NCBI RefSeq assembly: GCF_029867415.1
Contig: NC_081186.1
Coordinates: 110,734,128 to 110,798,127, forward strand
DNA length: 64,000 nucleotides
Source: Vicia villosa
Lineage: Eukaryota > Streptophyta > Magnoliopsida > Fabales > Fabaceae
Direction of reading: 5' to 3'
Position numbers and translations under genes: made by a program. Below, in pieces: positions 33,900-46,132 of this stretch. The notes under the pieces were generated by a model that worked only from the letters and a program-made list of their open reading frames with translations, was not told where the DNA came from and made no database searches. Within the stretch, counting starts at the first letter, position 1; each line of letters opens with the position of its first letter.

Positions 33900-35160
33900 G
33901 ACCAAAATTAGCCATCTCCTAAAAATCAACAAGGTTAATCTTTGAAGTTGCAAACCAAAAAGGACTCAACTTCAACTCCTTTGACTCTGACTATGAAACC
34001 ACAATATTTGACAAACCCATAACAAGACCACAAAAACCTCTTGCCTCATTTAAAAAAATACTCACCAAAAGCCAAACCAAAAAGAATGTCAAAATAATTC
34101 AAATTGTTTAAAGAAAATCCCTTTGACCCCTCAGATGATGTCATTTTCCCAATCGAACATGCAAAGGAAATATTTTGTAAAAAATGGAGAACCTTTACCG
34201 CTTGCCTCATCTAAAAAACACTCACCAAAATCCAACCCAAAAACAATGTCAAAATAATTCAAATTTTCTAAAGAAAATTCCTCAGACCCCTCAGATGATG
34301 TCGTTTTTCCAATCGAACATGCAAAGGAAATGTTCTGTAATAAATGGAGAACCATTACCATCGTTAACGAGAAACATGTTGACTTTGATAGAATCGTTGT
34401 CAAAGGCTATGACATCAAGAAACTTATTGGTGTACTAGGCTGGGCAAATTTCTTTGTCATCAATGAAACTCAATATCCTTAAGTTATGCGTAGTTTCTAT
34501 GCCATTGTTCAAACTAGCAATGGATGATAATATGCTCTCTCGAACAATATAAGGAATCAACATCACTCGTACCCCACAAGAATTTCCAAAATCCTCAATA
34601 TGAACAATTGTGATCGTTATGTGTTCTCAAATAATTGGCTCACTCTTTATGGTCAAAAAAGAAATTATCTACTTATCCAAATTCAAGTCCTTCATGCTAG
34701 AGTTGTTCTCGCCTCAAATTTTTAAAACCAAAACCAAAATTATATACAACTCGTGTGTCCATTCAATTATTTAAAGGGCTGGTAGATTTGTAAAGTTTAT
34801 GACCTAAATATCTTGGTCCTCTATCACCTCTTCACAAAAATTCACTCCACAATGGTAACTTAATTCTCAATTTCATGAAAAATAATGTCGTAATTGGTCA
34901 TTTTGCACCATATGGAATGGTTTTCACGAAGAAAAAAAACATCATTTTTTAATGTACATGTAAATAATGAGTTTTCTATATGTCACTCTAATGATTTCTC
35001 TGGTTCTAGCTTTGGGTGAATATGGACTTCCATTGCTTCATCCTACTCCTCTCCAACCAAAAGGAAATCCACCACTAAAATTTCTCCAGGCTCCACTAGG
35101 AAAAGAGGAAAAATACCAAAAATCTTCATGATACAATGTAAAAACATCTCTAAGGATAAC
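33900..35160 (+). pseudogene. relic of an env-like/plant-transposon protein gene from a Ty3/gypsy (Athila/Calypso-like) element
   Basis: Mostly in one frame, with stops, the translation reads PIEHAKEMFCNKWRTITIVN, then DFDRIVVKGYDIKKLIGVLG, then CDRYVFSNNWLTLYGQKRNY, then NNVVIGHFAPYGMVFTK. This resembles the putative plant transposon / envelope-like proteins of legume gypsy elements. A stretch of about 75 bases (34,060-34,135) with PSDDV-type codons is repeated at 34,230-34,305. Stop codons are frequent, so it is not functional. Family from recollection. Confidence 0.5.
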
Positions 35161-36100
35161 TTAGAGGATCAGAGCATCGATTGACCATTGAACTCACTAA
35201 TAACAACAATATCAACACCCGTAACAACTTTAACATTCACCTCGATATCATTTTCATCATTGGTCTCAACCAACACAACATCCTTAACTACTTTGATTAG
35301 ACCAACCTCTGGGATATCAACCTTTATAGAAACCAATTGACCTTGGGAGACAACCTTAACAATGATGTTTACAGCTCACAAAGCCACACCGATCACTAGT
35401 CCATTGACTTGGACCTCCAAGGAAGAAATGGTGAACTTTAGGGTTTTCACTTATTTCTAGAACCCCACCACACATGCCTCAAACTCTCCATTCTTAATAT
35501 GGATTTTAATGATCTCTACCCAGGTAATCTCATTAGACTCTTTAAACACTTTTCTTCGGTCTCTTCACATCAACCATCTAAATTTGACCATTCATCCTCA
35601 ATTTTTCTCTTCTTATTCACCTTTTCATCAACCTAGGACTTAACATCATTTAGACTCCGATTTATTCAATCAAATCCTTCACCTTCTGCCCAACATCATC
35701 TAGCTCATCATGACGATCATGTAAATCCTAGTTTTCAAATATTCCCTTATAGTTAACGAACATTTTATACACTTTAAAGATGGTAGGAAATGGATGCAGA
35801 ACACTAATCAGTATCACATGCAGTCCATATTTTATGTTCCCCATCCCTCAGGATTAACATGTTTATTATCTTAGTAAATCCCTTGGAGTATTCATCTAGA
35901 GACCTATATTAATTGTCTATATTAGGAAGTTTGATCTTCACCATGTCAATACCACCTCACCGTTTCTTAGAATTAGTAGTGTCCACCTTAAAAGAGATAG
36001 AACATAGTGAAGGTGACAGTATATGAATGGATAAAATTGGAGTAGAGATAGAGCGTGATGAGACCATAATGATTGACTATGGCCTATTCTTCCTTTGAAA
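35161..36100. other. probable continuation of the env-like relic
   Basis: Codon-like composition and Thr/Asn-rich translations continue, but no motif is recognised. Confidence 0.3.
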
Positions 36101-36132
36101 GTTATTCTATGTCAACATCTGGCCAAAAGAAG

Positions 36133-36310
36133 GAATCAACAACATGCATTCTTATTTTTTTTTTGAAAGGAAGCAACAGGATAAAACACTTCAAAATGGG
36201 GGCGAAAAGGATTTTTGAGACATGAGAAAACAACATGCATCCTTCTTTTCTTTTAAAAGGGGGCAACAAGAGAAAACATTTCAAAATGGGGAGAAGAGGA
36301 TCCTTAAGGA
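36133..36310. repeat. direct duplication of about 80 bp
   Basis: CAACATGCAT...GGGGGCAACAAGAGAAAACA (36,229-36,280) repeats CAACATGCAT...GGAAGCAACAGGATAAAACA (36,138-36,190) with several differences. Units are about 92 bases apart. Confidence 0.7.
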
Positions 36311-36410
36311 AATTCCCAAAGACATTAGCAGTATCCAAAAGGGAAACTACCTTATTCCTTTTCATTTTGGGATCCATTTTATATGTAAAATAATAACCCT
36401 GAACAATTAA

Positions 36411-36785
36411 TATTTAAGCTCAAAACATAGTACAAACAAATCAGGAACACTTACTAAAAAAAATCTTAGATTTATGAAGGTTGTGCTCACGTTTCAAGAT
36501 ATCATTAAAACTCATGAAGACCATGGACATTATGTGTTCAACATAACAATGAATCATATGGGAAACACTCGCCATTCATAACTTTGATTCTCATTAGACT
36601 CAGATTCTAATAGATAGGAAATTTGGGATCATTAGATTCATCATAAAATAGTAAAGGTTCCCCAAGTACACAACCCACCTTGAAAAAATGGTGCTTCCAA
36701 TGCTTATAGGATGACTCTATAAGAGATAAAAAGTTTCGAACTGGACTGACCACTAAAAAATACAAACTAATCTTAACTATAGAAA

Positions 36786-36871
<86 letters not shown>

Positions 36872-37489
36872 TAGCAGAGCAAACACCTTGAAGTACATTC
36901 ATACCAATTCAAAATATCTAATATAAGCCTAAATATTAAGGTGAGACTAGGAAGGGGAGACATTAAGCTGCCATATGAAATCACACTCAAGTTTAGAAAA
37001 GGTGAAACGAAGACCAGCTTTTGTAAACAAGAAATGATGAATGTAGAAGAAGTTTAAGTGGTTCCCATAATTCATAAAAAGATTCAATCATTTTCATTAT
37101 GGGAAGAAACATCAAAACCATTGAACATATACTCATCTTTAAGAATGGTTGCTTATGACACAAATAAAAACAAGTGTATATTTCAAGCATAGTATGTATC
37201 CCTTATGTTGTCCTCTACCCTATCATACTTAGAAATATTCATCTATCGAAGATTTTTATTAGGTCACTAAAACAAAGCCCATAGACCTAAGCCTACATCA
37301 AATTTCTAAGAAATGGAAGTAGATGCCACCTTCATACAATCCTAGAAGAATAATGCCTCAATTAAATGATCATAAACAAATATTGTCCTCTCATAATCTA
37401 TAGGCTCATCTTTTGAAGGACTAACCACATATGCAATTGAGAAAAATAACAGGGACACAAGGATCAAACGCATAAGGCATTACTACCAA
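36411..37489. other. intergenic stretch with a compound microsatellite
   Basis: (TG)n at 36,786-36,810 joined to (TA)n at 36,811-36,867. The surrounding sequence shows no gene or repeat that I can name. Confidence 0.6.
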
Positions 37490-37770
37490 AAGGAGCTTTT
37501 ACCTCAGCAGGGAAAGGGTTCTTACCTCGGTTAAGGGTCTGAGATAACAATTAGTGTTATGAAAAGTGTGTCAATTTTCACCTAGAGCCACTGGTCGAGC
37601 GAAAAACTAGAAGGTGTGCCATTTTTTCCCTTAGTTGGGAGGTTAACCGAGGGGGAATCCCCCACTTTTAACATTATGTGGACTGTGAGCTGAAAGTGCG
37701 TCACTTTTCCACTCAATTAAAATTGTTAACCAAGGGGAAATCTAATGCATCTTCTGTCACTCTACTTTGC
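37490..37770. mobile_element. possible CACTA-type terminal region
   Basis: TACTACCAAAAGGAGCTTTT followed by several TTACCTC(GG) words resembles a CACTA end with its subterminal repeats, where the C of CACTA has changed to T. The other end was not found. Confidence 0.25.
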
Positions 37771-37935
37771 TCTTGACATGTAGGATCAAACTAAAAATGA
37801 AAGAAAACAAGGGATAAAATCTGATCACTAACCACGATTCATCAACAAGTAATAACAATTCATATGCAATTATTATAAGCGGTCTCACAATTTTTTTGGA
37901 AATTCACCAATTGTAACGTCAACCATGTACAACGG

Positions 37936-39729
37936 TTGTGTTCAAAAGATCGAAAAGAGATATTTTTGCGATGGTTATTGACAGAGTGTGGAAAAAGATT
38001 AGAGGGTGGAAGAAACATTTTCTGCCTAGAGCTGGAAAGGAAGTGTTAATCAAAGGAAGTTGTTATAAGCTGCCGAAATCCATGTGTCATGAGATCGAAG
38101 CTTGGTTGGCGAATTTCTGGTGGGGCTCGAGGAATGGCGAAAGAAAGGTTGATTGGTTGAGTTGGGAGAAGATGGCTCGGGAAAAAGGAGTTTAGGGTTT
38201 GGGTTTTCGAGGAGTTAATGATTTCAATACTAGTCTCCTTAGAAAACATTATTGGAGATTATTATGTGATGATCAATTCTTGGTTAGTAGAGTTTTCAAA
38301 GAGAGATATTTCCCTAGCAGTTCTATCGAGGAAAGTTCACTTGGTTTTGCACCCAGCTATGCTTGAAGGAGCATTCGGAGTGCTCGAAGTTTGATCCAAA
38401 AAGGCTCTCGGTGGAGGATTGGAAATGGAGAGAAGGTGTGTATATGTTTTGACATATGGATTTCGGAAAATGCTGGTTTCAAGCTATTGGGATCTGCGAG
38501 AATCATCGAGAAGGAGGCAACAATCAAGTAATTGATAGATAGGGATTTAGGATGCTGGAAGAGGGACTTGATTTGTCCAATGTTCGACCAAGATGAAGCC
38601 TCCCAAATTGTTAGCACCCCTCACCCTGAAGTGCATCGAAGTCAAACTGATTTAGCATTTCGAAAGACATGGTGATTATTCTGTCCGAAGTGCTTATCAC
38701 CTTTCCACTCAATATAAGCTAGCTCAAAATCCCGGCCCCTCAAGCACTTACTGCCAGCAATTGTGGAAGAATATTTGGAAGGCCCCAATTCATTCTAGAA
38801 TCAGGAACTTTCTCTAGAGACTAGCAAAAAACATTCTGCCTACAAAAGTAAACCTTTCTAAGAAGGGTATTTCTCTTGATGCCAATTGCTCTTTCTGCCA
38901 TTATTCGCCCGAGTCAGCAAACCATTTGTTCCTTCATTGTGAGTTTTCAAAGCTTGTTTTCTTCTCTTCCATTAAATGCTACCACGTTCCACCTGAGATG
39001 GATATCTATAACTGATTGAATCTTGTGTTATCCTGTGGAAACACCTTTTGTATCCAAATGTTGTGTTCCTTGGCCTATAAGATTTGGAATACTCAAAATA
39101 TTCTGTTGTACTAGCAAAAGAACATGGACCCTTGTGGTGTGGCAGAGGCGGCACTCGATAGTGTTTGTGAGTTTAACAATTTCAACCCGAGGTAGGCGCC
39201 AAGAAGAATAGGCTTGTGAGGTGTGTTATTAATTTTGCGCCAAAAAGATTGCCATTTTATGTAGGTTGATGCCAGAGTGTTCAGGGAAGGAGTTACATCT
39301 TTTGGGTGTGTCCTAAAGAAGCACTACATGGACATATGTCTTGCTGCGAGTAAAAGGGAGAATATTCATGTTGAGTCTACGGTAGCGGAAATTCTTGCCA
39401 TTCATTGGAGCCTCCAATTTGTAAAGGATTTGAAGTTGAATTGCCTAATCATCCAGTCGGACGCCCTCAAAGTTGTTGATTGTATTAATGGCACTTTAGT
39501 CTACGCGATTTTAAAGCCCATCACGGCAGATTGTCGTTTATTTCTGTGTAGTTTTAATTTTGCTTCTGTCATGTTCATTAGGAGAACACTAAATGTTGAT
39601 GCTCATAATGTAGTTAAGTTTGAGAAAACTTTTGACTCAAAAACTTGAATTAATGACCATGCCTCTGTGGAGTCAATGTTGTACCAAAGTGCTCCTTTTG
39701 TTTAATGGATTTTCTTTTCCTATAAAAAA
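37936..39729 (+). pseudogene. L1-type LINE ORF2 relic (copy 2): post-RT region, zinc-finger region and RNase H, with A-tail
   Basis: The first block, 37,938-38,195, includes VWKKIRGWKKHFLPRAGKEV and NFWWGSRNGERKVDWLSW. A frame with stops continues through FKERYFPSSSIEESSLGF and RWRIGNGEKVCICFDIW. The last block, 39,250-39,648, is a plant LINE RNase H (VEILAIHW-like ESTVAEILAIHWSLQF, IIQSDALKVVDCING). It ends with TATAAAAAAAAT at 39,721-39,731, a short A-tail. It lacks endonuclease and RT. Less similar to copies 3 and 4 than those are to each other. Confidence 0.85.
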
Positions 39730-39813
39730 AATGTACAACGCGATACACACATTTTGCGAAACATATTATGACCCATGCTAGACTTTGACATGGCACCCCA
39801 TCATATTTCATAC

Positions 39814-40111
39814 TAGTAGCGGAACCAGAAATTTTAGGGAGCCTGAGCAAAAATTGTACACCCAGTTTTTATTAATTTTACACATTGTTTCTACTAATTT
39901 TGCCTTTGATTTTGTCTAAAAAAATTGTCATTGATTTCGTCCAAAAACTTTACACCTTGTTTTTATTAATTTTGCCCTTAATTTTATCTAAAAATTATTA
40001 ATTTTGCCCTTGATGTTGTGTAAAAATCGACTATTAATATGGATAATATACAACGAAAGGAGGAGTTGAGCCCGGGCGTGTGCCCTGACTCGCTGGGCTA
40101 TAGCTCCGTCT
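39814..40111. mobile_element. small hAT-type non-autonomous element
   Basis: The left end TAGTAGCGGAACCAG and the inverse of the right end (AGACGGAGCTATAG) fit the TAGTGGCGGAGCCAG terminus common in plant hAT elements. Eight-base flanks TTTCATAC (39,806-39,813) and ATTCATAC (40,112-40,119) differ at one base, as expected for an old 8-bp target duplication. The body repeats TTATTAATTTTGCCCTT-like words. Confidence 0.65.
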
Positions 40112-40948
40112 ATTCATACTTCCACCACTTTCAAGTTGCAAAAATCATAAACCAATAAACATATTTTATTGAGGCACTACATGATTGTAAGATATCCCCT
40201 TTTAAGTGTAGTTGATTTCAACGAGAATTTAGTTGATAGTTAAAGGCATCAAATTATTTGTCTCTCTCTATCATGCACTTGGAATTGTCCATCCATTTCA
40301 ATTCTCACAAGCTGACACGACAAAAGTGACAATATTCCAAAAATAGCTAGAGGAATAACAAAGCTAGAGACTAGAGAGAAGAAATTTTTTTGGTTTGAAA
40401 ACTAGAGAATATTTTAGATGCGATAATTAAACACTAATGCTAGAAAGACCAATATGATCACCCAAACCACTAATTATAAGAATTTTTTAGTCAAATAATT
40501 ATTCTAATTCATCCAAAAGTGTTGGAAAGAATCATGTTTGGTTTCCTTTAACCACACATCATGCATTTAGTTTATATATATCAACATTAAGGACAATAAG
40601 TATTTGTTAGTTTGAGTGGAAGGGACTTGAATTTCTTGAGCATGTGATTCTAAATTCTCAAGGTGCACAATAGATACACATATCCTGGTTGAAATGGATC
40701 AAATCCTTGATTTCTTAATTCATTCACGTTTTATTTTATTTAGAATGATTAGAACAACACCAATAATATTTTTTTTAATTTAGAATAACTATTATAAAAA
40801 AAATTGTTACTTTGGAATATTTAAACAATATATTAATATGAACAATTTATTAATATTTATAAATCAACTTTTCCTAAAAAATTACGTAAAAAATAACTTA
40901 AAATTTAAGTTAAAAAAAGCTGAAATAAATTTTAAAGCAATTTGTGTC
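40112..40948. other. AT-rich stretch, nothing recognised
   Basis: No frame or repeat that I can support. Confidence 0.3.
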
Positions 40949-41030
40949 TAGCAGGATTCAAACTTAAAACCTTGAGAGAAGCACTCTCACAAGACTCAAG
41001 CGTTTCACCGCTAAACCACACACGCAAAAA
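40949..41030 (-). repeat. tRNA-derived SINE-like head with box A and box B
   Basis: On the minus strand the segment begins GTGTGGTTTAGCGGTGAAAC. It contains TAGCGGTGAAACG (41,013-41,001; RNA polymerase III box A type) and GGTTTTAAGTTTGAATCC (40,971-40,954; box B type). Between them is a GAGAG...CTCTC hairpin like a long variable arm of Ser/Leu tRNAs. It ends CTAGACAC, which can pair with the first GTGT. A degenerate anticodon arm and the setting argue for a SINE head or tRNA relic rather than a working tRNA. Confidence 0.55.
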
Positions 41031-41640
41031 AAAACTGAAATAATGAATTGCCTCAAACATACTAAGGGAAAATATTATTTGTCTAATAAACTAAAATATT
41101 AGATAAATGAAATAAATTTAACAATTATTACGGGCAAAATAGAGATTTTACATTGTTTGTGGGGAATAAAGCATAGGTGATGGTGTATAAATGAAATAGT
41201 TTAATATAGTATTATGAATTATTATGGGCACCAACTCAAATGAAAGCCCATGAAGTATAAAGTTCATTTATTCAGCCTAATATGAGAAATCTACCTAGCA
41301 CTCCCTTATTTGACATTGTCACCCCCTCATATTTTTATAATATTAAAAATATCCTGTATTTCATTAATTAATATTTGCAAAAAAGATTCTTAATGCTAAA
41401 AACCCAGTAGTATATACATAAAATTTTGTATAGGTTTTTATCGATTTATTTGGGAAAAAAGGGGGTGCAACAAAAAATTTATCGGATATTTCAAAAAATC
41501 TTATATATAAGATATTTCTCTCACTCCTTAAAATTTCGGTAGTGTTATTTTTGTATGGTTGTGATTGTGCCGATACCTTATGTAGAGTTGTGATTGCACC
41601 GATTTAAAACTTATATAAATATGTCCTATATGTTATTAAC
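41031..41640. other. AT-rich stretch, nothing recognised
   Basis: No frame, RNA gene or defined repeat. Confidence 0.3.
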
Positions 41641-42014
41641 AAAAATATATCGTAATGTCTCAATTTTGGTATCTTGCATCTATGTATTTCAACGGCTTGA
41701 TTTCTCCTATTGATTTTAGACTCACAGAGAACACCCCTCTTGATGTTATGAAATTCAAACTAGATAATCTCTTGCGCTATCCAGACAACAAAATGATGGT
41801 TAAGATCGAATATCATTAATCATCGGTTGATAACGAAATAAAGGTAAAGTTCAACAATTTTGAATTAAAGATCGATAAAGATTTAAGAGTTATGTCAAGC
41901 ACATTTCAACGATACAAAACCAAAGGTCCGATCAAGGTGGATGCAGTTGTTGCGAGATTAGTCGACGATATTATCAAGATGTTGAAGTATAGTGAATCAT
42001 CTAGTAATGTTTAA
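41641..42014 (+). pseudogene. unrecognised coding relic, possibly the N-terminal part of a MULE-type protein
   Basis: From about 41,727 one frame reads NTPLDVMKFKLDNLLRYPDN, a stop at 41,818, then VKFNNFELKIDKDLRVMSST and KVDAVVARLVDDIIKMLKYS, ending at TAA 42,012. Codon structure and charge pattern look like real protein. I have a weak memory of similar N-terminal domains in legume MULE proteins but cannot confirm it. Confidence 0.45.
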
Positions 42015-42269
42015 GTTATGTCCATGTTAAATTATATTAAGCAATGTTCATGTTACACCATGTAATGCTAATTTTCATCTGACGCAATGTTAAGATAAAA
42101 TATCAATAATATTCGAACAAATAAGTACAAAATCCAAATTAATATCAACGATAATAAATAATAAACAAATAAAATCTATTCTAAAAAAATTAAGCTTAAT
42201 TGCAACTTTGATCCATCTGTTTAGTCGTTTTTTTTATTTTGATCCCCCATTTTAAAAATCACCACTTTT

Positions 42270-43720
42270 TTAAGTTTCGTGTTGAATTTTCGCCCCCTTT
42301 CAAATCTGGAGGAATCTTTTATTGAGGTGGCATTATTTTTACTTATGTGTCATTTCCATGTCATTTTTTGTGCATTTAATATTAAATTATTTCGTTAAAT
42401 TCATTAATTAAATTTTTTTTTATAAATTTTTGTTTTGAAATTATTTAAATTAATACAAATTTTAAAAGATTTATTTTGGACTATAGGCCCAAATCCACTC
42501 ATCATCTCTTAAGCCCATACATGCTCAAATAAGGAAGTATTTTAAAGTTATATAAAGAGTAAAATTATTTGTAGAGAAAACAACGTGGAACTTTGATAGT
42601 CTTCTTTGCTCCAGATTTCTGTTAAAACACGTGTTCTAGAAAGCATACAAATTAACCTTACATTTTACTAAACATTTTTTTGGATAAACTTCTGAACTTT
42701 GATTACATTTCCCAACCTACAATTGCTTGTGTTAACAGCCAAGAGATTAGCACGGGCTCAGCCAGCTCATTTCCTGCTATTAGATGAAAAAATTTAAAGT
42801 ATTTTCCTGCTTGTATCAGTATGACAGTTCGAAGGAATTTATGGAAACAGTTCATAGACTATTTTCAACCAATTTCCACAAAATCTCAAAATGGCCTATA
42901 GGAAAGCACACTTCGCTTATGATGCATAAGCACTTATATTACAAGTGCTTTAAGTTATTTATCTAACCGTTCATTTTAGATTGTGAACCATGACAACTTA
43001 AAGATTTGTCATGGCAAACAAGTGTAAAGCTTTATGCAAAGGAGACAATGTTTCCTAATTAAATCAAAGTGTTGTGCAGTACATACATACCACTAAAAAC
43101 AATATGAACTAAAGTGAGATGGGTGAATACAGCAGAAACACTTATGAACAACATGATGCAGCCTTAGATCCTTCGACGAGTCTATCAACAAGAACCATTC
43201 CTGCTGGATTTTGAGCGGGCTGAGCCCGTGGTAATCTCTTGGCGGTTAATACAAGCAATTGTAGGTTGGGAAATGTAATCAAAGTTCGAAAGTTTATCCA
43301 AAAAAATGTTGTTTAAAAGCATGGTATGATCATAAAATGTAAGGTTAATTTGTATGCTTTCTAGAACATGTGCTTTAGCATAAATCTGGAACAAAGGAGA
43401 CTATCAAAGTCCCACATTGTTTTCTCTACAAATAATTTTACTCTTTATATAGCTTTAAAATACATCCTTGTTTGAGCATGTATGGCTTAAGAGATGTTGA
43501 GAGGATTTGAGCCTATAGTCCAAAATAAATCTTATAAAATTTGTATTAATTTAAATAATTTCAAAACAAAAATTTATAATTCTTTTAATTAAATAATTAA
43601 ATAATTGATTTATTAATATATATATAACAAGAATGACATGAAAATGACACATAATTAAAAATAATGCCACCTCAATAAAAGATTCCTTTAAATTTGAAGG
43701 GGGGCCAATTTCAAAATTGT
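42270..43720. repeat. large imperfect inverted repeat, arms about 500 bp, loop about 410 bp
   Basis: The left arm is about 42,270-42,778, the right arm about 43,192-43,720. Matching landmarks are CAAGAGATTAGCACGGGCTC on the left with its inverse near 43,215-43,240, AACATTTTTTTGGATAAACT with its inverse near 43,290, and GGAGGAATCTTTTATTGAGG with its inverse near 43,670. Arms differ by perhaps 10 percent. The inner ends of both arms hold an open stretch reading AKRL(A/P)RAQPA. Foldback or long-TIR MULE origin is possible; no target duplication could be fixed. Confidence 0.75.
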
Positions 43721-44236
43721 CAATATAAACATTTATATCAAATATTTTTAAATTGTTGATAAAAAAAAAAGAAATTATATTGAATATTTCTAAATTGCGG
43801 TATAAACCCATAATTTTAATTTCAGGAATGCTAGGTTGACACTGCAATGATCACATCATATCCATACACCGTAAATTTTAAGTTCATTTTGCATTGGCAC
43901 AAATTCTTATTTCCATTAAAATAATAAATAAATAAATAATAAATATACGGTGTAAATGTCAAACTTTATGTAAAGATATCATTGCTCTTTTGATATCACT
44001 TTCAAAATTTTGGTAACAAAAACATGTTTTTCACTAAACATTTGATACCCTATCAAAATATTCGGCATGAAAGTATAAAGTTTATGAAAAACAACATTTC
44101 CTAATAAATACCTAGTATAGACTCCAATTTTTTTAATAGAATTTTAAGGCTTTTTTTAAAAAAATTAATGTTGTCAATATAAAAATAATATTTTTTTAAA
44201 CTATGAGATAAGTGAGGTGTTAGGTAGAAATTGAGA
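43721..44236. other. AT-rich stretch with a possible small MITE
   Basis: ACACCGTA near 43,867 and TACGGTGT near 43,947 are inverse words, together with paired TGACA/TGTCA words outside them. This hints at a small MITE, but the ends are unclear. Confidence 0.3.
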
Positions 44237-44244
44237 ATTTGGAG

Positions 44245-45748
44245 TAGGCATGGCAACAAAACGGGTACCCGCCCGAACCCGTTCTGAAGTTGACGGAGAA
44301 AATCCGCTTGGATTGAATTTGGGATGGGTTTGAGTTTCCCCAATTACAAAATATGGAGACGGATCTACCCCGAACCCGTCCCGTTTATTTCATTGTGTAT
44401 ATTATTATTATTATTATATATTTTTGATAATTTAGAATATTAAATAAGTGATCAAAGTTTTGATATTTTAATTTATATTTATTATTTAAAATATTTGAAA
44501 TATATGTATGAATTTTTTTGAAATTGTTTGATTTTATTATTTATAAAGTAATTAATTTTAGAAAAATAAATATTTTTATTAAAAAATTGATTTCACTTAT
44601 GGGTCCGTTTGGTTGGGAGTAGATGGAGGGGACGGGAGGGGAGGGGAGGGGATATTTATAAAAATTTGTGTTTGGTTCATTTTTAATAAGGGGAGGGGAG
44701 GGGAGGGGAGCAAAATCTCTCCTAGACTCACTTTTTGCTCCCCTCCAAATTGGAGGGATTCGGAGGGGAGGGAAGATTTAATAATCATAATTATATTATT
44801 TTTCCTATTTTAACCTCAATTATTTTTTTAATTCCAAGATTGTCCTTATTGAATTATTAAAGACTAGATTTTTCCTCCGTATTATTTCACGTTTATTTTT
44901 TTCTATTGTGTAGTTGCTATTGGTGCGTTGTTCCTCTCAGGTGAGTTTTTTTCTTTTTATTTTGTTGAAGTTCCCTTTTTGATATTATATTATTATTTTT
45001 ATAATAATAAGATACTTATACTTATATCGGTTCTTATATATGATAGTAATAAGACTTTTTTTATTATACTATTAATAATAATAATAACATTATACAATAT
45101 ATGTAAATATAATATATTTATGTTATAAATAAAAATTTTAACTCTAATATTATTTATTTAATTTTTTTTAATATTCTAACCTTATTTTATTTATTTTTAA
45201 TTATAGGAATTGTTTTATTGAGTTAGATGAATCATAAGATCAGATAATAGTTTGATTTGCGTTGAAGATATATAGTTCAACTAATGTGTGTTGTTGTTTA
45301 CAGTTATATTATGGTTTATGAATGAACAAGTTTTTATTAAGAATTATTTTTACTAAGCACAAATAATAATATTTATAAGGATGAAAAGGTAAATTGATTT
45401 TAAAATCCCTTCCCTCCCCTTGTGAACCAAACATACTTGTTGTTAAAAATCCCTCCCCTCCCCTCCCCTTCTTTGAACCAAACATATATTTAGTTAAGTT
45501 CCCTCCCCTCCCTTCCCCTCCATTCCCCTCCCCTCGATTAAATCCCCTCCCCTCCCCTCCGTTGAACCAAACGGACCCTTAATGGATGGTGGCGGAGAAT
45601 GGATACCCAAACTCGTTTGGGTGGGATTTGAGTTTTAATTCTCCATCCCCGTTTGAATTTGAGACAGGAAATAAGAATTATTTGAGGATTCAAATTTGGG
45701 TTTGGGGAAGGTAATAATTGTCCCCGTCCCGTCCTGTTGTCATCCCTA
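44245..45748. mobile_element. hAT-like element carrying a nested MITE
   Basis: The left end TAGGCATGGCAACAAAACGG and the inverse of the right end TAGGGATGACAACAGGACGG are clear terminal inverted repeats of the TAGGG type. The 8-base flanks ATTTGGAG and ATCCTGAG agree at five positions only, so the target duplication is weak. Subterminal parts are rich in CGGGT/CCCG words. Without the nested element (44,601-45,578) it is about 0.5 kb and non-coding. Confidence 0.7.
44601..45578. mobile_element. nested MITE with GGGTCCGTTTGGTT ends and GGAGGGG subterminal repeats
   Basis: The ends GGGTCCGTTTGGTT and AACCAAACGGACCC are perfect inverse repeats over 14 bp. TTA lies next to both ends, with one extra T on the left, in line with a PIF/Harbinger-type target. 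Both subterminal parts have tandem GGGGA units (44,630-44,712 on the plus strand; the inverse at 45,410-45,560). These G-runs could form quadruplexes. The GGGTCCGTTTGG family is common in plants. Confidence 0.75.
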
Positions 45749-45966
45749 ATCCTGAGTAGATTTCTCGCCCCACGTGCATGCTAGTATATTGATATTCTAT
45801 ATCAAGCCGATACAATACTAACAAAAAAATTTATCTCAAATAATATATATTTGTTTTGCTAAAACATCGGTGGCTTCTAGAGTGAGGGCTCAATTAAGTC
45901 CCTCAGTGGTGTACCCTTCAATTTTACCGTTAGATTAAATACGGCTATATCATATTAGAGGTTAAA

Positions 45967-46132
45967 GGTAGTGTACTGACAGTGTAAAAAAGTTTTACAC
46001 TGTCATCCAATAGAAACAAATCGTTTTGCCATGTCATATAATTTTTTTTTAAATTAGAGTCTGATTTGTCCTGATTCATGATCGTGATTGGTTGACAGTG
46101 TAAAACATTTTTACACTGTCAGTGCATCACCC
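45967..46132. mobile_element. MITE of the TGACAGTGTAAAA family
   Basis: Left part ACTGACAGTGTAAAAAAG and inverse right part ACTGACAGTGTAAAAATG. Each end forms its own hairpin as well, because TTTTACACTGTCA follows at once. Related to the halves at 10,303 and 13,285. Confidence 0.7.

Noticed and set aside
36607..36990. 127-codon minus-strand frame over the TG/TA microsatellite
   Set aside because: It consists largely of Tyr-Ile and Thr-His repeats made by the dinucleotide tract and has no support elsewhere.
40949..41030. Functional tRNA gene
   Set aside because: The anticodon arm and acceptor stem do not close properly and box B is T-rich and degenerate. A SINE head or pseudogene is more likely.
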